Source: Bacteroidota bacterium
GTDB taxonomy: Bacteria; Bacteroidota; Bacteroidia; Chitinophagales; Chitinophagaceae
Length of the DNA: 22,113 nt
Direction of reading: 5' to 3'
Assembly (NCBI GenBank): GCA_023411775.1
Contig: JAEYOL010000047.1
Location: 1-22,113 of the forward strand
Below are positions 7,903-14,791 of the stretch, one piece after another (the first letter of the stretch is position 1; each line of letters starts with the position of its first letter). The translations under genes and the position numbers were made by a program. The notes beneath the pieces were generated by a model. It was not told where the DNA came from, searched no databases, and was given only the letters and a program-made list of their open reading frames with translations.

Positions 7903-7921
7903 CAGCCCCCGGGGCAGGGGG
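7873..7921 (+). promoter_or_regulatory. Candidate dnaX-like -1 programmed ribosomal frameshift signal
   Basis: Three elements occur in order. AAGGAGG at 7873-7879 could pair with the anti-Shine-Dalgarno. The heptamer A_AAA_AAG at 7893-7899 is in the correct phase for GH9 (codons CCA AAA AAG), followed at once by the stop TAG. After a 6-nt spacer, CCCCC (7906-7910) can pair with GGGGG (7917-7921). A -1 slip continues GTA GCA GCC and reaches the deacetylase ATG at 7929 in frame, with no stop between. A caution is that Bacteroidota ribosomes make limited use of the anti-Shine-Dalgarno. An indel or RNA polymerase slippage in A6 would give the same frame. Confidence 0.6.
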
Positions 7922-7928
7922 ATATCGT

Positions 7929-8624
7929 ATGTCGCATGGTGCCATCATACGTGGTGACACTTCCCAAAAGAAACTTGCATTGGTATTTACGGGTCACGAA
8001 TTTGCGGATGGCGGCACCAGTATTCGACGTACATTAAAAAAGGAGAAGGTTAAAGCATCTTTCTTTCTGACGGGTGATTTTTATCGCAATCCTACTTTTA
8101 AAAAGATCACCAGGAAACTTAAGAAGGATAAACACTACCTCGGCGCTCATTCTGATAAGCACCTGCTGTATTGCGACTGGAGTAAGCGCGATAGCCTGTT
8201 GGTGACAAAAGAGGAGTTTGTAACTGACCTGCTAAACAACTACCGGGAAATGGAGAAATTTGGTGTCAGCCATTCCGATGCACCCTATTTTCTTCCGCCT
8301 TATGAGTGGTACAATGAGAAAATTGCAGAATGGACGAAGGAGCAGGGACTGCAACTGATCAATTTTACTCCGGGCACCAGGAGCACGGCCGACTACACGA
8401 CGCCTGAGATGAAGAACTACAGGGCCAGCGATGATATTTACGAGTCAATTCTTTCCTGTGAGCAAGAATCCCCGGGGTTGAATGGATTTATCCTTTTGAT
8501 ACATATCGGAACAGATCCCGCGCGGACCGACAAGTTTTATAACAGGCTGCCACAGCTTCTAAAAACACTGAAGGAAAAAGGCTACGAATTCCAAACCGTT
8601 AATCAACTCTTAAAAAGAGACTAA
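7929..8624 (+). CDS. Polysaccharide deacetylase (CE4/NodB domain), probable C-terminal part of a GH9-CE4 fusion
   Basis: This 231-aa NodB-homology domain contains ASFFLTGDF (43-51), the zinc-binding HSDKH (74-78), FLPPYEWYN (121-129, motif 3) and ILLIHIG (188-194, motif 5). Motif 1, normally TFDDG, is unusual: VFTGHEFADG (19-28). CE4 enzymes remove N- or O-acetyl groups from glycans outside the cytoplasm, yet this ORF has no signal peptide. Its frame is open upstream from 7827 across the GH9 stop, and a -1 slip at 7893-7899 would join it to the exported GH9. Independent translation from the ATG is the alternative; AGGGGG lies 7 nt before it. Together with GH9 it could act on an acetylated beta-glycan such as chitin-like material. 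Confidence 0.85.
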   Translation: MSHGAIIRGDTSQKKLALVFTGHEFADGGTSIRRTLKKEKVKASFFLTGDFYRNPTFKKITRKLKKDKHYLGAHSDKHLLYCDWSKRDSLLVTKEEFVTDLLNNYREMEKFGVSHSDAPYFLPPYEWYNEKIAEWTKEQGLQLINFTPGTRSTADYTTPEMKNYRASDDIYESILSCEQESPGLNGFILLIHIGTDPARTDKFYNRLPQLLKTLKEKGYEFQTVNQLLKRD

Positions 8625-8696
8625 AAGCTTTATTTCAGCCTGTTAGAGGTGCTTTTAATGTCTACCGGGAGCTGCTAAAATGGTATGCTCTTTTCC

Positions 8697-8704
8697 TATC
8701 TTTG
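8697..8704 (+). promoter_or_regulatory. -7 box abutting the fatty-acid hydroxylase ATG
   Basis: TATCTTTG matches TAnnTTTG exactly and ends only 4 nt before the ATG at 8709. Transcription would begin at or next to that ATG, so the mRNA would be leaderless or nearly so. It also rules out the in-frame upstream ATG at 8685 as the start. A weak -33 (CTG, 8672-8674) lies 22 nt upstream. Confidence 0.55.
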
Positions 8705-8708
8705 CCAC

Positions 8709-9383
8709 ATGCATTTCGAAAAAATTAATAATAAGGGGCAGGCCCGTTTGTTTAAGAATGATTACCTGGAGATGCTCACCAAAACGCATCCGCTGGTGAT
8801 CTGGGGAATGTATATCCCGGTTATTGTTTATCTGCTTTATTATAGCAACACCAAGCTTCAGTTTCCGCTGCTTCAGGTGCTGCTGATCTTTGTTGGCGGA
8901 ATGTTTTTCTGGACTTTTTTTGAATACATCGCGCACCGGTTTATTTTTCACTGGGTGGGAGATAACCCGACTGCTCAAAAAATTTCCTATACCCTTCATG
9001 GCAATCACCATCACTATCCCCGTGACAAGCAGCGGCTGTTTATGCCACCGGTGCCCAGCATCATCATTGCGTCAGCGCTGTTTGGACTGATGTACCTGTT
9101 GATACGTCAATACACATTTATGTTTTTCCCTGGTTTTATTTTTGGATACCTGATGTATGGCACTATGCACTATGCCATACACGCCTGGAATCCTCCCTTT
9201 AAATGGATGAAGCCACTTTGGAGAAATCATCACCTGCATCATTATAAAGATGAGCATAATGGATTTGGCGTAAGCTCCACTATCTGGGATCATGTCTTTG
9301 GGACCATGTTTGATCTTAAGAAGGAGAAGGAGGACAAAGAAAAAGTAAGAGAACTTATGTTTGAAAAGAAGAATAAAGCATAA
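8709..9383 (+). CDS. Fatty acid hydroxylase / sterol desaturase superfamily protein
   Basis: This 224-aa (from the preferred start) inner-membrane di-iron enzyme has the eight-histidine pattern of the superfamily: HRFIFH (76-81), HGNHHH (97-102), HYAIH (154-158) and HHLHHY (174-179), among four or so hydrophobic segments. The overall pattern and length resemble the catalytic part of fatty acid 2-hydroxylases (Scs7/FA2H type), which hydroxylate the acyl chain of sphingolipids. Bacteroidota make sphingolipids, so lipid alpha-hydroxylation is a sensible guess, not proof. An ATG eight codons upstream (8685) is disfavoured because a -7 box lies between the two. The tail is highly charged (KKEKEDKEK). 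It appears to be transcribed alone. Confidence 0.85.
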   Translation: MHFEKINNKGQARLFKNDYLEMLTKTHPLVIWGMYIPVIVYLLYYSNTKLQFPLLQVLLIFVGGMFFWTFFEYIAHRFIFHWVGDNPTAQKISYTLHGNHHHYPRDKQRLFMPPVPSIIIASALFGLMYLLIRQYTFMFFPGFIFGYLMYGTMHYAIHAWNPPFKWMKPLWRNHHLHHYKDEHNGFGVSSTIWDHVFGTMFDLKKEKEDKEKVRELMFEKKNKA

Positions 9384-9431
9384 CGCCACTCCCCCGATCC
9401 CTAATTACTAATCCCTACTCCGTCCAGAGCG

Positions 9432-9764
9432 TCACCATTTCTCCTCCTCATCAATTTCATCATTTTTATTTTGCGAGAAATGCTTCCGGGATTCCAGTTT
9501 GCGAAGTTGTCTTTCCATGACCAGTGTTGCCAGTAATTTACCAGCGTCGGTACCAGGATGATTTTGCAGTGTTGCCCTCACCCGCAACTCATCGATATCA
9601 AGCCGGTAGAGCAGGCTGATCAATTTATTAAAATCAGTTGTGATCAGTGAGTTGAGGTGGGCTGCGATTTGTTCCAGCAATTCATCCAATGAGAGAGACT
9701 GTTTTAGTTCCACCCCTAACAGGTTATTCAGTGAAACGATGATGTTGCTGTTTATTTGTGACAT
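9432..9764 (-). CDS. Conserved small protein of unknown function downstream of TIGR02757
   Basis: This 110-aa soluble, mainly helical protein has no signal peptide, membrane segment or domain that I recognise. The middle (LITTDFNKLISLLYRLDIDE) reads as amphipathic helix, and the C terminus is very acidic (NDEIDEEEKW). It begins 3 bp after the stop of the TIGR02757 gene, so it is almost certainly translated from the same mRNA and may work with it. I do not assign a function. Confidence 0.7.
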   Translation of the reverse strand: MSQINSNIIVSLNNLLGVELKQSLSLDELLEQIAAHLNSLITTDFNKLISLLYRLDIDELRVRATLQNHPGTDAGKLLATLVMERQLRKLESRKHFSQNKNDEIDEEEKW

Positions 9765-9767
9765 AAT

Positions 9768-10529
9768 TTAAAATCTGTCGATCACACCCAGGCCAAATAA
9801 GGCGAAATCATATTTGACCGGGTCGTCTTTATCCAAAGTTCGGAGGTATTCCGTTAGCTCCACCGCTGCCTGCCAGTCCGTTTGTTTGCGATCGAGCAGG
9901 TGAAAATGCCTGGCCACCCTGGCTACATGAAGGTCGATGGGGCAGATAAGCTGTGAAGGTGTTATTTCTTTCCAGATACCGAAGTCCACGCCGCTTTTAT
10001 CACAACGCACCATCCAGCGAAGAAACATATTCAGCCGTTTACAGGTAGAACCACGGGAGGGATCGGCAATATGTTTTCTTGTTCTGCGTGGCACATGTGG
10101 AAGTGAAAAAAAATATTGGTGAAACCCTTTCAGCATTTCTTCTATCGTACGGCCATGCTTAGTGAACGCCTGTTCGAGGCTGCTATGATGATGGTAGTGG
10201 TAGTGAAGGAACTCAATAAAATAAAGAAGGTCGGTGTCGTTGAAAGTTCTGTGCTTGAATCCTTCAAGCGTTTTTAACCTGTTTTCATCATCTGAAAGGC
10301 AAAACGCATGGGGCTGCATCTCCATGCGTTGCATCAGCTCTTTTGATTTTTGAATGATCGTGGTGCGGTTGCCCCAGGCAAATATTGCAGCGAAAAATCC
10401 AGCTATCTCGATATCCTGTTTTTTGGAAAACAAATGCGGGATACAAACAGGATCGCCCTTAATAAAAAAAGGTTGATTGTATTCATCAACCTTTTTATCC
10501 AGGAATTCTTTAAGGCTTTTTTTATCCAT
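9768..10529 (-). CDS. TIGR02757 family protein (DUF2400)
   Basis: This 253-aa cytoplasmic protein matches the DUF2400/TIGR02757 family along its length. The recognisable blocks are DPVCIPHLF near residue 26, the FFAAIFAWGNR segment, DPSRGSTCKRLNMFLRWMVR, GVDFGIW, QLICPIDLHVARVAR and the C-terminal YDFALFGLGV. The biochemical role of the family is not known to me. The start ATG lies 19 bp after the stop of the small DUF5670 gene and 3 nt after a -7-like TAATTTTA (10533-10540, minus strand), so it could be co-transcribed or have its own very short leader. The small 110-aa gene follows after 3 bp. Confidence 0.88.
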   Translation of the reverse strand: MDKKSLKEFLDKKVDEYNQPFFIKGDPVCIPHLFSKKQDIEIAGFFAAIFAWGNRTTIIQKSKELMQRMEMQPHAFCLSDDENRLKTLEGFKHRTFNDTDLLYFIEFLHYHYHHHSSLEQAFTKHGRTIEEMLKGFHQYFFSLPHVPRRTRKHIADPSRGSTCKRLNMFLRWMVRCDKSGVDFGIWKEITPSQLICPIDLHVARVARHFHLLDRKQTDWQAAVELTEYLRTLDKDDPVKYDFALFGLGVIDRF

Positions 10530-10548
10530 CCATAAAATTACGCAATTG

Positions 10549-10695
10549 TCAAACTACCCTATCGCCCCTGATAAGACGAAGAATGATAGCTATCACTGCA
10601 ATTACGAGAAGGATATGTATCAACCCACCTGCGGAGAATACAAAATAACCCAAGAGCCACCCGATTATCAGGATTATAGCAATAAGGTAAAGCAT
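10549..10695 (-). CDS. DUF5670 (lmo0937) family small membrane protein
   Basis: This 48-aa protein begins MLYLIAIILIIGWLLGYFVF and ends LLRLI-type RLIRGDRVV. It has two hydrophobic helices joined by the short loop SAGGLIH. This is the characteristic pattern of the tiny lmo0937/DUF5670 inner-membrane proteins, which are widespread and of unknown, possibly stress-related, function. Length and composition match the family from end to end. It lies upstream of the TIGR02757 gene on the same strand with a 19-bp gap. No clear promoter box is seen upstream, although the region is AT-rich. Confidence 0.85.
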   Translation of the reverse strand: MLYLIAIILIIGWLLGYFVFSAGGLIHILLVIAVIAIILRLIRGDRVV

Positions 10696-10816
10696 AGTAA
10701 AAATTTTAGTATGATGAATTTATTTCCATACTATACTTTACAGATACAATGCCAAACCCGGGTATGCCTGAATTTGAGGTGGCAACCGGATTTTATGCTC
10801 TTTTGTGTGTAAAATT

Positions 10817-11956
10817 TTAGCCAATTGCCTTGTCTAGATCAGCGACGAGGTCATCGGCGTCTTCGATGCCTACGCTCAGCCTGATGAGTGAGTCGGTCAG
10901 GCCATTTTTGATGCGTTCCTCCCTGGGAATCGAAGCATGTGTCATAGAAGCAGGGTGGTTGATCAGGGATTCTACACCGCCAAGACTTTCCGCCAGGGCA
11001 AAAAGATGCGTAGATGATAATACACGGTTAGCTGTATCAACGCTATCGTCTTTAAGTGTGAAGCTGATCATACCTCCAAAATTGCGCATCTGTTTTTTTG
11101 CGACAGCATAACCAGGATGGTCTTCAAAGCCCGGCCAGTATACCTTATCTACTTTTGAATTATTCCTTAACCAATGTGCAATTTTTTCCCCATTGCGACA
11201 ATGTTGTTCCATTCGCACAGGCAGAGTTTTTATACCGCGTAATACTAAAAAGCAATCCATCGGTCCTGGTACGGCACCACAACTTTTCTGGATGAAATAA
11301 AGTGTCTCCCGAAGCGTTGGATCATTCATCACCAGGGCGCCCTGAATTACATCACTATGTCCGCCGAGATATTTTGTTGATGAATGCATCACGATATCCG
11401 CACCCAGGTCGAGGGGTGTTTGTAAATAGGGCGAGGCGAAAGTATTGTCCACGCACAACCATGCACCCGCTTCTTTTGCGATCACAGATACTGCCGCGAT
11501 ATCGGTGATATTCATCAACGGGTTGGTTGGCGTTTCGAGCCAGATAAGCCTGGTTTTTTTTGATACCAGCTTTTTAATATTGGCAGGATTAGTTGTGTCA
11601 GTATAAAGGAATTTTATACCGAATTTTTCAAAGATTTTAGTAAACAACCGGTAAGTGCCACCATACATGTCGTTTGCGGCAATCACCTCATCACCGGGTG
11701 ACAATAATTTGATCACGGCATCGGTTGCTGCTACACCGCTGCTAAAAGCCAAACCATATTTTCCATTTTCGATCGTGGCAAGTGCATCTTCCAGTGCTTT
11801 GCGCGTTGGATTCTGGCTACGGGCATATTCAAAGCCTTTGTTCTTGCCAGGCGCTTCCTGTACATAGGTTGATGTCTGGTAAATCGGTGTCATAATAGCC
11901 CCCGTAGATGGATCAGGAACCGTTCCGGCGTGTATAAATTTTGTCGCTGTCTTCAT
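10817..11956 (-). CDS. Trans-sulfuration PLP enzyme (cystathionine gamma-synthase/lyase family)
   Basis: This 379-aa fold-type I PLP enzyme belongs to the Cys/Met metabolism family. Visible features are YARSQNPT (44-51, substrate/phosphate contact from the partner subunit), FSSGVAATDA (71-80, PLP phosphate), VDNTFASPYLQ (169-179, with the Asp that binds the pyridine nitrogen) and HSSTKYLGGHSD (191-202), where K195 should be the PLP lysine. It either joins O-acyl-homoserine with cysteine or cleaves cystathionine or homocysteine-type substrates; sequence alone does not separate these. The start at 11956 (MKTATKFIHAG) is chosen because family members begin here; the 23 codons upstream do not resemble the family. 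No other sulfur gene is nearby. Confidence 0.93.
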   Translation of the reverse strand: MKTATKFIHAGTVPDPSTGAIMTPIYQTSTYVQEAPGKNKGFEYARSQNPTRKALEDALATIENGKYGLAFSSGVAATDAVIKLLSPGDEVIAANDMYGGTYRLFTKIFEKFGIKFLYTDTTNPANIKKLVSKKTRLIWLETPTNPLMNITDIAAVSVIAKEAGAWLCVDNTFASPYLQTPLDLGADIVMHSSTKYLGGHSDVIQGALVMNDPTLRETLYFIQKSCGAVPGPMDCFLVLRGIKTLPVRMEQHCRNGEKIAHWLRNNSKVDKVYWPGFEDHPGYAVAKKQMRNFGGMISFTLKDDSVDTANRVLSSTHLFALAESLGGVESLINHPASMTHASIPREERIKNGLTDSLIRLSVGIEDADDLVADLDKAIG

Positions 11957-12343
11957 AATTATTCGATGAATTGAAAATTGTCTGGCAAAGATGAGGAATA
12001 AATAATTAAGGCAGTTTGAATTCAATACAGGTGTCTCATGAATTGGGAAATGTGGTGCCTATGCACTCAATGCCGGCTAAAATACAATCTCAGCTATACC
12101 ACTCATCCCGGCTGAAATTCCTTTAACAGTTAATTAAGGTTGTGTTTCACGATAAGGCTATCACGTTTCATGCTGCTACCGATCTTATTCAGTATGTTTT
12201 TAAAACGCTTCAGTCGTTTTTAGAGTTTCTTATGCAACATACTCATTTTCACTTCGCTTGCCGGTAGTGGATAATCGCTTGCAATTGCTTGTGGTGGCAG
12301 GTAGTTTTACTCCAGCTTATTCCTTATCAATAAATCATAAACA
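11957..12343. other. Intergenic region between divergent genes
   Basis: About 390 bp separates the PLP enzyme start (11956) from the PepSY-like gene (12344). I see no ORF with coding character and no RNA gene. The right end contains a plausible promoter (12279-12309) for the plus-strand gene. A short 6-bp stem (AAAACG / CGTTTT) sits near 12200. A degenerate -7-like CATCTTTG precedes the PLP gene on the minus strand. An imperfect direct repeat (CCGGCT[A/G]AAAT) occurs near 12073 and 12107. Confidence 0.6.
12279..12309 (+). promoter_or_regulatory. Candidate promoter of the PepSY-like gene at 12344
   Basis: TTG (12279-12281), a 20-nt spacer, then TAGTTTTA (12302-12309), one base off TAnnTTTG. 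The same arrangement (TTG, 20 nt, TACTTTTA) precedes the paralogue at 19453, which strengthens both calls. Confidence 0.5.
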
Positions 12344-12790
12344 ATGAAAAAATTATTATCCCTGGCTATCTTGCTCACTAGTATTGTTGCAACAGCCGCA
12401 GCCACACCACCCGATGTTAATGAAAAAATCCTGAAAGCTTTTAATGAAACCTTTACGGGTGCCAGGGATGTGAGCTGGCACGACTATGAGGATTACAGTC
12501 AGGCAAATTTCGTTGTTGACCGTATCCAGGTCAGGGCCCAGTATGCCGAAGATGGCAAATTGTTAAAGACGATCAGGTATTATGGTGAAAAAGAATTGCT
12601 TCCCAGCGTTGCCGCCAAACTCCGGAAAAAATATGCTGGTAAGGAAATCGCGGGTGTAACAGAAGTATCATCTGAATCAGAAGTGAGTTTTACAATCAAT
12701 ATTAGGGACGAAGACCATTGGTATATCGTGAAATCAGATGTATATGGTAACCTGGAGCGAACTGGTAAATTCAAAAGAGCAGATAAGTAG
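12344..12790 (+). CDS. Secreted PepSY/BLIP-like small protein (paralogue 1)
   Basis: This 148-aa exported protein has a clear signal peptide (about residues 1-20, ending near TAAAT). The mature part shows the repeated beta pattern of the small PepSY-like / beta-lactamase-inhibitor-like proteins common in Bacteroidota: FNETFTGARDVSWHDYE, a strand with ANFVVD, QYAEDGKLLKTIRY, LPSVAAKLRKKYAGKEI, then a C-terminal sheet ending in a GNLE turn. The two genes at 19453 and 20037 share this layout. The function of the family is unknown to me; binding a peptide or envelope component in the periplasm is a guess. It is transcribed alone, and a strong terminator for it lies inside the convergent asnB gene. 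Confidence 0.78.
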   Translation: MKKLLSLAILLTSIVATAAATPPDVNEKILKAFNETFTGARDVSWHDYEDYSQANFVVDRIQVRAQYAEDGKLLKTIRYYGEKELLPSVAAKLRKKYAGKEIAGVTEVSSESEVSFTINIRDEDHWYIVKSDVYGNLERTGKFKRADK

Positions 12791-12817
12791 TGTAATACCT
12801 GGACTGCATGCTACGAA

Positions 12818-14704
12818 TTATCTGCTAAAAAGTGCAGCAGCTGTAAGGTATCTCCAATCGTCTACCCGCTTTTCATAAGCACCCGTGCCCTGCACGGGTT
12901 TTTTTATGATGTCGGGGTTTAATATTTTTTCATCCACCAGTTTCTGCCGGGCTTCCCTGGCCATGTCCTGAAATTGGGGGCGCTGCATCCATAATTTTTG
13001 TGGGGGCTCAAAACCTACCTTGTCCGTCCGCCAGGTAATATCGGCTGGTAGTTGCGAAGACATGGATTGCCGGAGCAGCCATTTGGTCCATCCCTGCCGG
13101 ATCTTAAATTGTGGTGGAAGTTTGAAAATGAATTCAACAAGTTTATGACTTAAAAAAGGCAGTCGCAGCTCACGTCCATGCGCCATCGAACTTCTGTCGG
13201 CATATCGCAAAAGTTCTTCCAGTCCGTGTACGCAGGTGTTGAAATAAAGGAGCCCGTTCAGGCTGCTAAGTTCCGGGGTAGTATAGTAGGCTTCTTTGCT
13301 TTGCAGTTTTATAAAATCCCTTGACAGGTTCTCATTATTGAGCGCATTAAACAGGTATTGCCTTTCCAGGATCACGGCGGCAAGATCCGGAAACAAAGCA
13401 GCCATTACATTTTTATAATTAAAACGTTCCTGTATGCCTTTACTCCTGGCCGACTGTAATTCACCACTGCGCACCAGCTTTCGTCGCTGGAACAATTCCT
13501 GCCAGTACCATTTATAGTATTTATGGTAACCTGCAAGTGTTTCATCGGCACCCTGTCCGTCGAGCAACACGGCGATGCCATGTTGTTTGGCTTTTTCAAA
13601 TACCTTATACTGCGCAAATGCGCTGGCAGATCCCACGGGTTCCTCCTGGTGGTATAGAAATTTTTCCCAGTCGGCTACAAGATCGTCAGCATCGATAGAT
13701 ACCAGGACATGCTGCAATCCAAACTGCTTCGATACTTCAGCAGCAAATGCTGACTCGTCTTTTTCAAACCCCGGGAAACTTGCTGTAAATGCGGTAAACA
13801 AGTCACTGGAACCAGAATTTGTATCAGCACTGGGTGATCCGTGATTCCTGAGTGATGACACCGTGGCCACGATCGAGGAACTGTCGAGTCCGCCACTCAG
13901 ACTGCTTCCCAGGCTTACGTCGCTGCGCAATCTTTTGTGTACGGAATCTGTAAACAGTTGAATGAAATGTTCGACGGCCGCATCATCGGTGATCTTTTTA
14001 TCCTGTTGATCGGGGTCGATGTCCCAGTATTTTTCAATAAACAATTCCTTTGTTGCCGGCGTATAATAAAGTCTCGATGCAGGGGGAAGTTTGTAAATAT
14101 TTTCAAAAAATGTTTCCGCTCGGTTTTCAGGATTGTCGGTATAGCCGATGGTGAGGTAATTAAAAAGCATTTTCAGGTTGACCACCCGTTCAATTCCCGC
14201 GGCCCACAACGCTTTCATTTCAGAGGCGAAAACAAATTCCTGTTGGTTGAAATGATAAAAAAATGGTTTCTCGCCAAAGCGATCTCTGGCGGCAAACATT
14301 TCCTTTTCCTGCTGGTCCCAGATCGCAAAGGCAAACATGCCGTCGAAATGTTCTACGCAGTCATCATTCCAGTGTGCATAGGCTGCCAGGATCACTTCGG
14401 TATCGGATTGGGTGTGGAAGCTATAGCCTTTTTGTTCCAGTTCCTTTCTTAGTTCTATATAATTAAAGATTTCACCGTTGTGAACGATACTATACCGGTC
14501 GAGGTATTGCATCGGCTGGGCGGCAGCTATGCTCAGGTCTATAATAGCCAGGCGGCGATGACAGAAAAGCGCTGTTTTATTGTTGTTGGTCCATGTGTTT
14601 TCGCCATCGGGTCCGCGGTGGGCCAGGGCGGCCGTCATTTTTTTTAAATGATCAATACCATACCTGTTCGGATCCTGTTGAATGATGCCGGCGATACCAC
14701 ACAT
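12818..14704 (-). CDS. asnB: Asparagine synthase (glutamine-hydrolysing)
   Basis: This 628-aa cytoplasmic enzyme has two domains. The N-terminal class II glutamine amidotransferase starts MCGIAG with Cys2 as nucleophile and includes HRGPDGE (29-35) and the NGEIFNY loop (76-82). The synthetase domain carries the ATP pyrophosphatase loop SSLSGGLDSS (267-276) and GQGADETLAGY. It transfers ammonia from glutamine to beta-aspartyl-AMP to make asparagine. The length fits bacterial AsnB-type enzymes (about 600-650 aa). Some relatives of this subfamily modify peptides or envelope components instead, but no such neighbours are seen. A perfect spaced palindrome lies 29 bp upstream of the start. The gene converges on the PepSY-like gene, and its 3' end hosts a plus-strand terminator. 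Confidence 0.93.
   Translation of the reverse strand: MCGIAGIIQQDPNRYGIDHLKKMTAALAHRGPDGENTWTNNNKTALFCHRRLAIIDLSIAAAQPMQYLDRYSIVHNGEIFNYIELRKELEQKGYSFHTQSDTEVILAAYAHWNDDCVEHFDGMFAFAIWDQQEKEMFAARDRFGEKPFFYHFNQQEFVFASEMKALWAAGIERVVNLKMLFNYLTIGYTDNPENRAETFFENIYKLPPASRLYYTPATKELFIEKYWDIDPDQQDKKITDDAAVEHFIQLFTDSVHKRLRSDVSLGSSLSGGLDSSSIVATVSSLRNHGSPSADTNSGSSDLFTAFTASFPGFEKDESAFAAEVSKQFGLQHVLVSIDADDLVADWEKFLYHQEEPVGSASAFAQYKVFEKAKQHGIAVLLDGQGADETLAGYHKYYKWYWQELFQRRKLVRSGELQSARSKGIQERFNYKNVMAALFPDLAAVILERQYLFNALNNENLSRDFIKLQSKEAYYTTPELSSLNGLLYFNTCVHGLEELLRYADRSSMAHGRELRLPFLSHKLVEFIFKLPPQFKIRQGWTKWLLRQSMSSQLPADITWRTDKVGFEPPQKLWMQRPQFQDMAREARQKLVDEKILNPDIIKKPVQGTGAYEKRVDDWRYLTAAALFSR
12881..12905 (+). 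terminator. Intrinsic terminator for the gene at 12344, inside the asnB reading frame
   Basis: ACCCGTGC (12881-12888), loop CCT, GCACGGGT (12892-12899), then a run of seven T. This is a perfect 8-bp stem with a U-tract on the plus strand. It lies 90 bp past the stop of the PepSY-like gene and within the last codons of the convergent asnB. Confidence 0.8.
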
Positions 14705-14732
14705 GCTGTAAATATCGATAATAATTTGGAGT

Positions 14733-14750
14733 GTGATCAGGTATGATCAC
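14733..14750. promoter_or_regulatory. Palindromic candidate operator upstream of asnB
   Basis: GTGATCA (14733-14739) and TGATCAC (14744-14750) are perfect inverted arms around GGTA. The site lies 29 bp before the asnB ATG in the 87-bp gap after the DUF2911 gene. It could be an operator or a small hairpin; no adjacent regulator identifies it. Confidence 0.45.
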
Positions 14751-14791
14751 GAAGGCCGTTAAGATTTCATGATGAATAAAGATCGTATTTA

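Noticed and set aside
8625..8696. Terminator after the deacetylase
   Set aside because: AAAAGCTTTTA-like dyad near 8622 is incomplete, has no stable GC stem and no adequate T-run.
13937..14452. 171-codon plus-strand ORF within asnB
   Set aside because: It is the complement of a highly conserved enzyme and its composition is typical of an antisense shadow.
14731..14750. CRP-type site upstream of asnB
   Set aside because: The half sites TGTGA and TCAC are 10 nt apart, not the 6 nt needed for a CRP site.
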